A stretch of DNA of 39,327 nucleotides from Pseudomonadota bacterium (GCA_022572105.1 JACZWN010000003.1:1-39327); one strand, 5' to 3'. Positions 1 to 7,947 are shown, numbered from the stretch's first letter. Notes: generated by a model not told the origin, from the letters alone. A program made the numbers and translations.

Positions 1-72
1 GAAGGCGCTCAATGGGGAGATGGAGACGGGCGTGCCACCGGAATCACCGAGGAAGCAGAAACTGAAGACTAG
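1..72 (+). CDS. C-terminal fragment of an upstream ORF (partial, hypothetical)
   Basis: Frame 1 is open from base 1 to TAG at 70-72 (EGAQWGDGDGRATGITEEAETED*); short, so weak. Confidence 0.25.
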   Translation, partial: EGAQWGDGDGRATGITEEAETED

Positions 73-116
73 CCCGACGAAGAAACAGGTGCATTCAAAA
101 ACACGAGAGCCGGAGA

Positions 117-377
117 ATGGCTGATAATGACGATAATGATAGTGACATTGAGGCCGCTTTCTATCGGGTGATTGATCGCTGGGAAGCGGAAGTGTTGGAG
201 AGCTTGAGAAAGGACGCGCAAATTTCAGGGCGTCCGATTGATCGCCGCTTGTTGGATGCTCGGCTAGAAACATTTAGGCAAGAACATCTCCAATCTCCCA
301 CTATTCGGCATGAGCGGGAATTACGCGAACTTCTAATTTCAGAGCTAACAGAGAGACTTCGGAACAAAATTCGATAG
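117..377 (+). CDS. Small acidic hypothetical protein (86 aa)
   Basis: ORF with non-repetitive, plausibly helical sequence in a lower-GC region; no family recognised. Confidence 0.5.
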   Translation: MADNDDNDSDIEAAFYRVIDRWEAEVLESLRKDAQISGRPIDRRLLDARLETFRQEHLQSPTIRHERELRELLISELTERLRNKIR

Positions 378-408
378 CCAGGTAGTGGGTCAGAGAGGAG
401 CGCATAGA

Positions 409-642
409 ATGCTTACTCGCAGCGAAATCCTAGAGAAGTTTGGATTGCCTGATCGTGCTGCCTTTGAAATGAACCCGGAACGCGACCCTCACGGAATATG
501 GAGGATCAAAGTCAGCTACGAAGGCGGCGCTGCCCTACACATGAGTCAGGGTCACGCGGCAAAGCTTGCTGATGTAATCCGTTCTGTCGATCAGCGTCTC
601 GCAGAACAGGTTGATGCCTGTATTGCAGAGGCGAGACGCTGA
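409..642 (+). CDS. Small hypothetical protein (MLTRSEILEKFGLPDRAAFEMNPERD...)
   Basis: ORF 385..642; internal ATG at 409 is a plausible start; low-complexity-free sequence. Confidence 0.5.
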   Translation: MLTRSEILEKFGLPDRAAFEMNPERDPHGIWRIKVSYEGGAALHMSQGHAAKLADVIRSVDQRLAEQVDACIAEARR

Positions 643-981
643 TTCAAATATTTTCAAACTGACCTACTATCGATAGCCAGGTTGGTTTGCCAACCGGATA
701 ATTCCGACCGGTGATTACCGAGTGGCTGCCAAAAAAGTGTGTTTACGATCTAAACCAGACTTTTTGGGAATCGCCCGCCCGCGAGCCCACTTCCCAGCCC
801 CGCGCCGCTTCACCCTGGCCCTCAATGCCCGAAAGGGCATGGTTGCGATGGTCGACGCCCAAGCCGCTGCCCTCTGAGCGACGAGACGCACGGCCAGGCG
901 GCGCACCGACACCGCCAGGGCGCGTCTCTCACCCCGTATGCGCCGCGGGGCCTCCAGAGCCAAGATTGCGACAGCGGCGTG

Positions 982-1031
982 CTTTCCCGGGCTTGTGCGT
1001 CGTGGGCGCGGGCGCCAGAAGCCCGGGAAAG
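982..1031. repeat. Perfect 13-bp inverted repeat with 24-nt spacer (hairpin)
   Basis: CTTTCCCGGGCTT (982-994) / AAGCCCGGGAAAG (1019-1031). Confidence 0.8.
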
Positions 1032-1303
1032 GTGCATAGCATCGCGATCCCGCTCCCGAAGCACCCGAGGTACCACCCGAGACCGAAATGCGCCCTATGG
1101 CCTCTCGCGAGCACGTCCGGGCGCGGCCTTTCGCGACCAATACGCGTGCGCGAGGCGAGAGAGGGGCGGATCGGGGGCGATGCGCGCCTCTCCCGGTATA
1201 GCGCCATTCGGCGGCCAAAAGGTAACCCTTCAATGACTAGGGCATATTCCTCGTCCGTACATGCGGCCCTCGCCCGAGCTCTCCAACTTCTAAGGCAGCC
1301 TGA

Positions 1304-1330
1304 AACCTCGTCCGACCGTCGGATGAGGTT
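1304..1330. repeat. 27-bp near-perfect palindrome
   Basis: AACCTCGTCCGAC-C-GTCGGATGAGGTT; 13-bp arms with one G/T (wobble as RNA) pair. Confidence 0.8.
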
Positions 1331-1358
1331 GGGTTGGCACGTTTACCAGGGGTGCCGT

Positions 1359-1629
1359 CTTAGCGAAAATTCCACTGGCGAAAAATCGCTAAGGGTTCAA
1401 CGGCAAAAACCCAGCAGCGGATTGCCGACGAATTGGGTGTTCCTAGGCGAACCGTTGCACGCCATCTTGGCCAAAATTCCACTGGCGAAAAATGGCCAAA
1501 CGGCGGTCTTAGCGAAAATTCAACAGGCGAAAAACCGCTAAACGGCGGCGAGGGCTCAACGCCGGACGCTTCGGGCGCTCACGACAACCGCCACCTTACC
1601 GAAAATTCAACAGGCGAAATTTCGGTGAA
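1359..1629 (+). repeat. Four hairpin repeats with conserved 19-nt loop and covarying stems
   Basis: Copies at 1360-1392, 1467-1499, 1509-1541, 1596-1628; loops AAATTCCACTGGCGAAAAA (x2) or AAATTCAACAGGCGAAA-type (x2); different but self-complementary stems. Confidence 0.85.
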
Positions 1630-1729
1630 CGGCGGCGGAGCGATACAATCGCCGGGTCCGAGAGACATTCGACGAATTGGCCTGAGTGAGCCAGGCGCGG
1701 CGGGTGTCAAGGGAACTGTCACAGAATAA
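1364..1729 (+). pseudogene. Remnant encoding a ParB/HTH-like helix-turn-helix segment plus NSTGEK repeats
   Basis: Open frame after stop at 1361-1363: ...KTQQRIADELGVPRRTVARHLGQNSTGEKWPNGGLSENSTGEKPLNGG...; QxxIADELGVxxxTVxRHL is HTH-like; no convincing start codon (only TTG 1433). Confidence 0.45.
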
Positions 1730-1748
1730 CGAAACGTTATATTGTGAC
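1718..1748. promoter_or_regulatory. 31-bp operator-like palindrome immediately upstream of ORF 1751
   Basis: GTCACAgaATAACG-AAA-CGTTATatTGTGAC; 12 of 14 arm positions paired. Confidence 0.65.
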
Positions 1749-1750
1749 GC

Positions 1751-2416
1751 ATGGCACGGACGCCCATCTTCGACAACCCGATGACGCCGGCCGAGCGCCA
1801 GCGCCGCTCACGCCAGGCGAAGCGCGAAGGTGTCCAATTGCGGGGCGGCCTTGGCGACCCGAAGTCCTTGGCGAGGATGCTCGGCGGCTCGCCTCAGTTC
1901 TATCGGGACATGTCCTATGTTCAGCAACACGGTGTTCCCGAATGGAAACAGTTGCTTGAAAACGGCAAGGGCAGAATGATCATCGGGGCGGCGGCTCAGC
2001 GCCAGATGGTCAAGTACCTGTCGCCGAAGGACCAACGCGACATGATCGAGATCGCGAAGGAGGACAAGAAACACGCGCTCGCGGTCTGGCGACTCTTGAA
2101 GGGGGCCTCGGAATCAAGTGAGACGCGGAAGGACTCGCCCTTCCGGCCTTGCCGTGCTTCCATCGGGGTGTTAGCAACCGGGGAGGCGATGATGGCTGAA
2201 AACAGCACCGGCCAAAAGGAGTCGAAGCGGCCATATGTTAGCGGCGTGTCTGACCTTAAAGTTACGCCAAACGGAGATACGTTGCTTTTCACCGTTCAAA
2301 CCGTGCCTATCCGGTTATCACCCACACCCACAACATCTAGGGTGCGCCCTCGCCTGCCGTTGAGTGTACACCCAACATATAGTGGGTGTGGGTTTCAACC
2401 GGATAGGCACGGTTGA
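1751..2416 (+). CDS. Plasmid/phage ParB-like (Spo0J-type) accessory protein, probably truncated or fused at the 3' end
   Basis: MTPAERQRRSRQAKREGV... then YVQQHGVPEWKQLLENGKGRMIIGAAAQRQMVKYLSPKDQRDMI, resembling the 'VLxxGxPELxxAVxxGxIxVxAAAxIAxLxxxxQ' region of ParB-like proteins; 3' part reads into the inverted-repeat element at 2299-2414. Confidence 0.5.
   Translation: MARTPIFDNPMTPAERQRRSRQAKREGVQLRGGLGDPKSLARMLGGSPQFYRDMSYVQQHGVPEWKQLLENGKGRMIIGAAAQRQMVKYLSPKDQRDMIEIAKEDKKHALAVWRLLKGASESSETRKDSPFRPCRASIGVLATGEAMMAENSTGQKESKRPYVSGVSDLKVTPNGDTLLFTVQTVPIRLSPTPTTSRVRPRLPLSVHPTYSGCGFQPDRHG
2299..2414. mobile_element. MITE-like element or long hairpin with imperfect ~37-bp terminal inverted repeats
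   Basis: AACCGTGCCTATCCGGTT (2299-2316) perfectly inverted at 2397-2414; inner ACCCACACCCAC also inverted (GTGGGTGTGGGT); no ORF inside. Confidence 0.65.
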
Positions 2417-2586
2417 TTTGATGAGGCGGGGGCCAACAAATCCACTATTGGGCGACACGAGAGGATTTGCGGGCCATCACCCATTGCGGAGGTGAATTTG
2501 TGGGCGCACGCGCAGGAGCAGACTTGAAAATACGCCGGGCAGAATACACGACGGATTCCGCCTGGTTACCGTTCGACGCAACATTG

Positions 2587-2865
2587 TCACTCAATCACAC
2601 GCGGATGCTTTCTTTCGTCATGAAGCTCGTATCTCCCATCGGGTCGCAGGAATAGAAACTGCTTTGAGGCATTCCAGCGGTGTCTTGCTGGAACCAAATT
2701 GATGGTCCGGGCCATGAAGTGCTGCCAGATCGTATCGTCACTCCATTCCCCACGACTTTTGACACGGTCATATAACTCAGAACAGGAAATCACCTCATCT
2801 GCACTGATGACTTCCCTCATCACCTCATCGCAGCTTTCGCCATTATACCCCTTTGTTGCTCCCAT
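2587..2865 (-). CDS. DUF7669-like small protein (possible winged-helix accessory of a restriction/defence module)
   Basis: MGATKGYNGESCDEVMREVISADEVISCSELYDRVKSRGEWSDDTIWQHFMART...DGRYELHDE; pattern resembles DUF7669; ATGA-type junction with the upstream gene. Confidence 0.5.
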   Translation of the reverse strand: MGATKGYNGESCDEVMREVISADEVISCSELYDRVKSRGEWSDDTIWQHFMARTINLVPARHRWNASKQFLFLRPDGRYELHDERKHPRVIE

Positions 2866-3668
2866 TAGGATTCTCCCTCACGGTCCTTGATCATCGCGGT
2901 CTCCTTGAGCACTTCCAGTTGGCCATCGTCAGACAGGAAGAAAAAAGCTACGTCGGAAACGAGGCTGCCATACCTCTCAAGCCACTTCTCCGGCACACGC
3001 CGGTCATTTCCAAACACGAGAAATTTCTTCTCGGCATCGCATTTTTCGAGGAGCCACACATATTCGGCGATCACCGAGAATTTCGCGGGCGGTAAGCGTT
3101 CTCCCTCCACCATGGTGAAATACTTTGCATCCCCGACCACTTTCCCATCGGATGATGTCATATCGAAAACCTTATTGACTCCCGGCGACTTTCCCGGGGC
3201 AAGACTTATTACGTAGGCATCGGACATCACCCAACGGGCCAGTTGCTCAAAGAGAGTGTGCGTTGACCCGGCGTGCCTATCTGACGCGGTTTGAGCTGCT
3301 GTAATTTCTGTCGTCTGTGCATCGAGTCCGCGTTTTTCATTTTGGACAACACCACCCTCGGACATCTCTCCGCCTTTTTCAGGAGCGCTCCTCAATACCC
3401 GCTCAAACACCAGCGTCTCATCGCTAAGATCGACGTTCCGCGCTTTCCATCCTGCCCGTTGCCAGGACTGGGCATGTGTATGACTCCCAGAATTGCTCTG
3501 GTTCGCCCACCACGCTTGGTAGGTCCTCGCACTCTTAGGCAGGGGGAAACCAAGAATCGCTTCAACTTCTGCGAACGATGCATGCCACCTATCCTTAACA
3601 AATATCCGCAAGAAGTCATGCAATGGAGAATATTTCCCTGTGACAGCGGTATTTCCTGTCTCGTTCAT
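2865..3668 (-). CDS. DUF7662-domain protein with C-terminal restriction-endonuclease-like (PD-(D/E)XK-like) domain
   Basis: N-term KYSPLHDFLR...SFAEVEAILGFPLPKSARTYQAWWANQSNSGSHTHAQSWQRAGWKARNVDLSDETLVFER matches the DUF7662 signature as I know it; C-term DMTSSDGKVVGDAKYF contains a D-x-K-like motif. Confidence 0.6.
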   Translation of the reverse strand: MNETGNTAVTGKYSPLHDFLRIFVKDRWHASFAEVEAILGFPLPKSARTYQAWWANQSNSGSHTHAQSWQRAGWKARNVDLSDETLVFERVLRSAPEKGGEMSEGGVVQNEKRGLDAQTTEITAAQTASDRHAGSTHTLFEQLARWVMSDAYVISLAPGKSPGVNKVFDMTSSDGKVVGDAKYFTMVEGERLPPAKFSVIAEYVWLLEKCDAEKKFLVFGNDRRVPEKWLERYGSLVSDVAFFFLSDDGQLEVLKETAMIKDREGES

Positions 3669-3700
3669 GGCAGAGTCTCCATGATACCCGTGTTTATATT

Positions 3701-3723
3701 ACAACACGTGTAACACGTGTTGT
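3701..3723. promoter_or_regulatory. Perfect 23-bp palindrome upstream of the DUF7662 gene
   Basis: ACAACACGTGT-A-ACACGTGTTGT; contains two CACGTG cores; 33 bp upstream of the minus-strand ATG at 3668. Confidence 0.8.
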
Positions 3724-4731
3724 TCAGTGATGCAATTGGATTCTTGACCGATGCACCCCCCTTCGTTTTCGAGAAACTTGATATTCAACGGATAGATGAC
3801 TGGCGCATGCGGAAATTTGAGAGGTCTGGCCCCCCGCCCACAGTAGCCGCCCTAACCGCCCGTCGACTGCAGCGAGGCCGGCGAAGATCAGGGCCATGCC
3901 GGCGAAGGCGGCGGCGTCCGGGCGCTCGCCGAGCACGAAGGTACCGAGCAGCAGCGCGCTGACCGGGACGAGAAAGGTGACCAGGAGCAGGTTGGTGGCC
4001 CCGACCGCGGCCAAGATGCGGAAGTAGATCAGGTAGGCGAGCGCGGTGCTCAGGAGCGCGAGGCCCAGCACCGCGGCCCAGGTGAGCGCGCCCGGGCTGG
4101 CCTGCCAAGGCCGTTCCACGACGAGCGCCAGCGGCAGGGTCAGGACCGCGCTGCAGGTGACCATGCCGGCCGCGGCGACGGCCGGCGGCAGGCCCTTGAA
4201 GCGGCGCCCGTAGATGCCGGCACAGGCGTAGCTGAAGGCGGCGCCAAGGACCGCGACCTGGGCCAGCCCCTGGGCGCCGAGCGCGCCCAGGACGTCCGGC
4301 CCGACCAGGACCGCCACGCCGCCCAGGCCGAGCAACACGCCGAGCGCGCGGTTGGGCGTCATTCGCTCGTCCCGGGTCAGAAGGTGGGCCAGCGTCACGG
4401 CAAAGAGCGGCGTGGTGGCGTTGAGGATCGAGGCGAGGCCGCTGTCGATGGTGACCTGGCCCCAGACGATCAGGCTGAACGGGATCAGGTTGTTGAGTGC
4501 GCCCATGACCAGGAACGCGCCCCAGAGCCCGGGCGCGCCCGGCATGCGCCGGCCGCTCAGATAGACGAAGGCGACGAGCGCCACGGCCGCGATGCCGACC
4601 CGGCCGAGCACCACGGTGAAGGGGCCGAGCTCGCCCAGCGCGACCTCACTGAAGAAGAACGACCCGCCCCACAAGACCGATAATGTAACCAGCAGCAGCC
4701 AGTCCCGGCCCGCCATGGTCGGGCTTTGCAT
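3724..4731 (-). CDS. EamA/DMT-family transporter
   Basis: WLLLVTLSVLWGGSFFFSEVALGELGPFTVVLGRV... with ~10 hydrophobic segments; C-terminal ~40 aa look non-native. Confidence 0.9.
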   Translation of the reverse strand: MQSPTMAGRDWLLLVTLSVLWGGSFFFSEVALGELGPFTVVLGRVGIAAVALVAFVYLSGRRMPGAPGLWGAFLVMGALNNLIPFSLIVWGQVTIDSGLASILNATTPLFAVTLAHLLTRDERMTPNRALGVLLGLGGVAVLVGPDVLGALGAQGLAQVAVLGAAFSYACAGIYGRRFKGLPPAVAAAGMVTCSAVLTLPLALVVERPWQASPGALTWAAVLGLALLSTALAYLIYFRILAAVGATNLLLVTFLVPVSALLLGTFVLGERPDAAAFAGMALIFAGLAAVDGRLGRLLWAGGQTSQISACASHLSVEYQVSRKRRGVHRSRIQLHH

Positions 4732-4894
4732 CGCGTCCCCATCCTAGCCGTGGAATTTCCGAGCGATTTACCGGCCTGCCGGCACCGCTTTCTATCCGAA
4801 TCCTGCGGGCCTACCCGCGCGGCGGCCGGTGGGGCGTGGCGAAAAGCGAGCCGCGCTTGCGCGCGTCCCCGGGCGGTGTCATAAGAGTCCTTTA

Positions 4895-5926
4895 ATGACC
4901 GCACCGGGGCTCGCCGCCGCCAATCTTGGCTACGCCCACCGCCATCTCCTCGGCATCGAGGGGCTTTCGGCGGACGAAATTTCGTTCCTCCTGGACCTTT
5001 CGGAAAACTACGTCGAGCTGAGCCGGCGCGGCAACAAGAAGACCGCGCTCCTGCGCGGGCTCACGATCATCAACCTGTTCTTCGAAAACTCGACGCGCAC
5101 GCGCACCTCCTTCGAGCTGGCGGGCAAGCGCCTGGGCGCCGACGTCATCAACATGTCGGTCGCCTGGAGCTCGATCAAGAAGGGCGAGACCCTGATCGAC
5201 ACGGCGATGACCTTGAACGCCATGCACCCGGACGTTCTGGTCGTACGCCACCCGGATTCGGGCGCGGTCAAGCTGCTCTCGGAGAAGGTCACCTGCGCGG
5301 TCATCAACGCCGGCGACGGCTCCCACGAGCACCCGACCCAGGCGCTCCTCGACGGGCTCACCATCCGGCGCCGGACCGGCCGGCTCGAGGGCCTCATCGT
5401 CGCCATCTGCGGCGACATCCTGCACTCCCGCGTGGCGCGCTCCAACATTCAGCTGCTGGGCATCATGGGCGCGCGCGTGCGCGTCGTCGCCCCGCCGACG
5501 CTGCTGCCGGCCGCGGTCGAGCGCCTCGGCGTCGAGGTCTTCTTCGACATGAAAGAGGCGCTCAAGGACTGCGATATCGTGATGATGCTGCGCCTGCAGA
5601 CCGAGCGCATGCACGGCACCTTCGTGCCCTCGACCCGCGAGTACTTCCGCTTCTACGGCCTCGACGCCGACAAGCTGAAGGCGGCCAAGCCGGACGCCTC
5701 GATCATGCATCCCGGGCCCATGAACCGGGGCATCGAGATCGACAGCGAGCTGGCCGACGACATCGACCGCTCGCTCATCCGCGAGCAGGTCGAGATGGGC
5801 GTCGCCGTGCGCATGGCCTGCCTCGACGCCCTGACCCAGGACCTGCGCGGCCACAACCTGGCGGCCGCAGAGGTCGGCCCAGAGGTCGGCCCAGAGGTCG
5901 GCTCCGGGGCCGGCGCCCGGTCATGA
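4895..5926 (+). CDS. pyrB: Aspartate carbamoyltransferase catalytic subunit
   Basis: [55 protein letters not shown] at 4895. Confidence 0.97.
   Translation: MTAPGLAAANLGYAHRHLLGIEGLSADEISFLLDLSENYVELSRRGNKKTALLRGLTIINLFFENSTRTRTSFELAGKRLGADVINMSVAWSSIKKGETLIDTAMTLNAMHPDVLVVRHPDSGAVKLLSEKVTCAVINAGDGSHEHPTQALLDGLTIRRRTGRLEGLIVAICGDILHSRVARSNIQLLGIMGARVRVVAPPTLLPAAVERLGVEVFFDMKEALKDCDIVMMLRLQTERMHGTFVPSTREYFRFYGLDADKLKAAKPDASIMHPGPMNRGIEIDSELADDIDRSLIREQVEMGVAVRMACLDALTQDLRGHNLAAAEVGPEVGPEVGSGAGARS
5868..5903 (+). repeat. 12-bp tandem repeat x3 at the pyrB 3' end
   Basis: CAGAGGTCGGCC CAGAGGTCGGCC CAGAGGTCGGCT, encoding (EVGP)n. Confidence 0.9.
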
Positions 5927-7248
5927 ACGACAGCGCGGGCACGCCCGGCCGGACCGCCGTGCGTCGGACCGCCTTCGTCAACGCGCGCCTGCTCGACCCG
6001 GCGAGCGGCCTGGACGCGCCCGGCGCGCTCGTGGTCGAGGACGGACGCATCGCCGACCTGGGGCCCGGCCTCTTGGCCGAGGGCGTGTCCGAGGGCATGG
6101 CGCGCATCGACTGCGGCGGCCACTGCCTGGCGCCGGGCCTGATCGACATGCGCGTGCAACTGCGCGAGCCGGGCGAGGAGCATAAGGAGACCATCGCCTC
6201 GGCCGGCGTGGCGGCGGCCGAGGGCGGCGTCACCTCGGTGGCGGCGCTGCCCAACACCGAACCGGTGGTCGACGATGTCTCCGGCGTCGAATTCGTCGCG
6301 CGCCGCGCGCGCGAAGCCAAGCTGGTCAAGGTCTACACCTACGCCGCGGCGACCCGCCGGCTCGAAGGCAAGGAGATCACCGAAATCGGCTTGCTCGCCG
6401 AGTTCGGCGCGGTCGGCTTCACCGACGGCCTGCACGCCGTCGCCGACGCCCTGGTCATGCGCCGCGTGCTCGACTATGCCCGCGCCTTCGACCAGCTGAT
6501 CGTCCAGCACCCCGAGGAGCCGAGCCTCGCCGCAGGCGTGATGAACGAGGGCGAGGTCGCGACCCGCCTGGGCCTCGCCGGCATCCCGGCCGCCGCCGAG
6601 GCGATCATGGTCGAGCGCGACCTGCGCCTGGTCGAGCTGACCGGCGCGCGTTACCACGCCGCCCATATCTCGACCGCGGCCGCCGTCGAGGCGATCCGCG
6701 GGGCCAAGGCGCGCGGCCTGGCCGTCACCTGCGACACCGCGCCCCACTACTTCACCCTCAACGAGCACGCGGTCGGCGACTACCGCAGCTTCGCCAAGGT
6801 CTCGCCGCCGCTGCGCGCCGAGGCCGACCGTGCGGCGATCGCCGCCGCCGTGGCCGAGGGCACCATCGACGCGGTCGCCAGCGACCACAGCCCGCACGAT
6901 CAGGAATCCAAGCGCCTGCCCTTCGCCCACGCCGCGCCCGGCATCGCCGGGCTCGAGACCCTGCTGGCGCTCACCCTGGCGCTGTACCACAAGGGCGAGC
7001 TGGGGCTCTTGGACGTGCTCGGCCGGATGACCGTCCGGCCGGCCGGGATCCTGGGACTAGAGGCCGGGCGCCTGGCCAAGGGCGCGCCGGCCGACCTGGT
7101 GCTCTTCGACCTGGAGCGGCCCTGGCGCATCGATCCGGACGCTTTCCGCAGCAAATCGAAGAACTCGCCCTTCGAGAACCACCCCGTCCAGGGTAAGGTC
7201 CTGCGCACCGTGGTCGACGGCCGCACCGTCTTCGAGGCCGGGGCCTAA
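5923..7248 (+). CDS. pyrC: Dihydroorotase-like amidohydrolase (pyrC-type, probably non-catalytic PyrX-like)
   Basis: DHOase fold motifs (PGLIDM..., [32 protein letters not shown]) but HxH replaced by RVQ; ATGA overlap with pyrB. Confidence 0.85.
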   Translation: MNDSAGTPGRTAVRRTAFVNARLLDPASGLDAPGALVVEDGRIADLGPGLLAEGVSEGMARIDCGGHCLAPGLIDMRVQLREPGEEHKETIASAGVAAAEGGVTSVAALPNTEPVVDDVSGVEFVARRAREAKLVKVYTYAAATRRLEGKEITEIGLLAEFGAVGFTDGLHAVADALVMRRVLDYARAFDQLIVQHPEEPSLAAGVMNEGEVATRLGLAGIPAAAEAIMVERDLRLVELTGARYHAAHISTAAAVEAIRGAKARGLAVTCDTAPHYFTLNEHAVGDYRSFAKVSPPLRAEADRAAIAAAVAEGTIDAVASDHSPHDQESKRLPFAHAAPGIAGLETLLALTLALYHKGELGLLDVLGRMTVRPAGILGLEAGRLAKGAPADLVLFDLERPWRIDPDAFRSKSKNSPFENHPVQGKVLRTVVDGRTVFEAGA

Positions 7249-7253
7249 ATTCC

Positions 7254-7874
7254 ATGCCCGACCCGATCTCCTGGGAATTCGCCGGTCCCTATCTGTTGGC
7301 CGCCTTCGCCGGCGGCTATCTTTTGGGCTCGATTCCCTTTGGCCTCTTGCTGGCGCGCCTGGCGGGCTTGGGCGACATCCGCGGCATCGGATCGGGCAAC
7401 ATCGGCGCGACCAACGTGCTGCGCACGGGGCGCAAGGGGCTGGCCGCGGCGACCCTGCTGCTCGACGCCGGCAAGGGCGCGGGCGCGGTGCTATTGGCCG
7501 GCGTCTGGGGCCCGGACCCGCAACTCATGGCCGCGCTCGGCGCGGTGCTCGGCCATCTCTTCCCGCTCTGGCTCCGCTTCCGGGGCGGCAAGGGGGTGGC
7601 CACCGCGCTCGGCGTGCTGCTCGCGCTCGCCTGGCAGGCGGGCCTGGCCGCCTGCGCGACCTGGCTCCTGGTCGCCGGCCTGCTGCGCTACGCCTCGCTG
7701 GCGGCGCTCCTCTCGCTCGCCGCCGCGCCGCTTTATATCTGGCTGTTCACCCGCGACCTGCAGCTGGTGGAGCTGATCGCGGTTTTGGCGGTGCTGATCT
7801 GTATTCGCCACCGCGTCAACATCGTCCGCCTGCTCAAGGGCGAGGAGCCGAAGATCGGCGGAAAACGGGCGTGA
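7254..7874 (+). CDS. plsY: Glycerol-3-phosphate acyltransferase PlsY
   Basis: [67 protein letters not shown]. Confidence 0.95.
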   Translation: MPDPISWEFAGPYLLAAFAGGYLLGSIPFGLLLARLAGLGDIRGIGSGNIGATNVLRTGRKGLAAATLLLDAGKGAGAVLLAGVWGPDPQLMAALGAVLGHLFPLWLRFRGGKGVATALGVLLALAWQAGLAACATWLLVAGLLRYASLAALLSLAAAPLYIWLFTRDLQLVELIAVLAVLICIRHRVNIVRLLKGEEPKIGGKRA

Positions 7875-7947
7875 CCGGCCCCGGCACGTGGACAGCTCGA
7901 TTAACGCAAGCTTGACGTGCGCGCACGCCGCCGCCCAAGGTAGTGCG

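Noticed and set aside
711-1541. 276-aa plus ORF and the overlapping 172-aa minus ORF (715-1233)
   Set aside because: Low-information Arg/Pro/Ser-rich sequences with no domain; region contains strong hairpins and looks noncoding.
1480-1545. TGEKP zinc-finger linker motif
   Set aside because: TGEKP occurs once in NSTGEKPLNGG, but no C2H2 Cys/His pattern surrounds it; coincidence.
1359-1629. CRISPR array
   Set aside because: Repeats have variable stems and irregular spacing (107, 42, 87 bp); no constant repeat/spacer pattern and no cas genes.
1359-2416. Type III (ToxIN) toxin-antitoxin locus
   Set aside because: Layout is superficially similar, but repeats are not identical tandem units and ORF 1751 looks ParB-like, not ToxN-like. 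Mentioned only as a test case.
3701-3723. parS site
   Set aside because: Has a CACGTG core, but flanks (AACACGTGTT) do not match parS TGTTTCACGTGAAACA; more likely a local operator.
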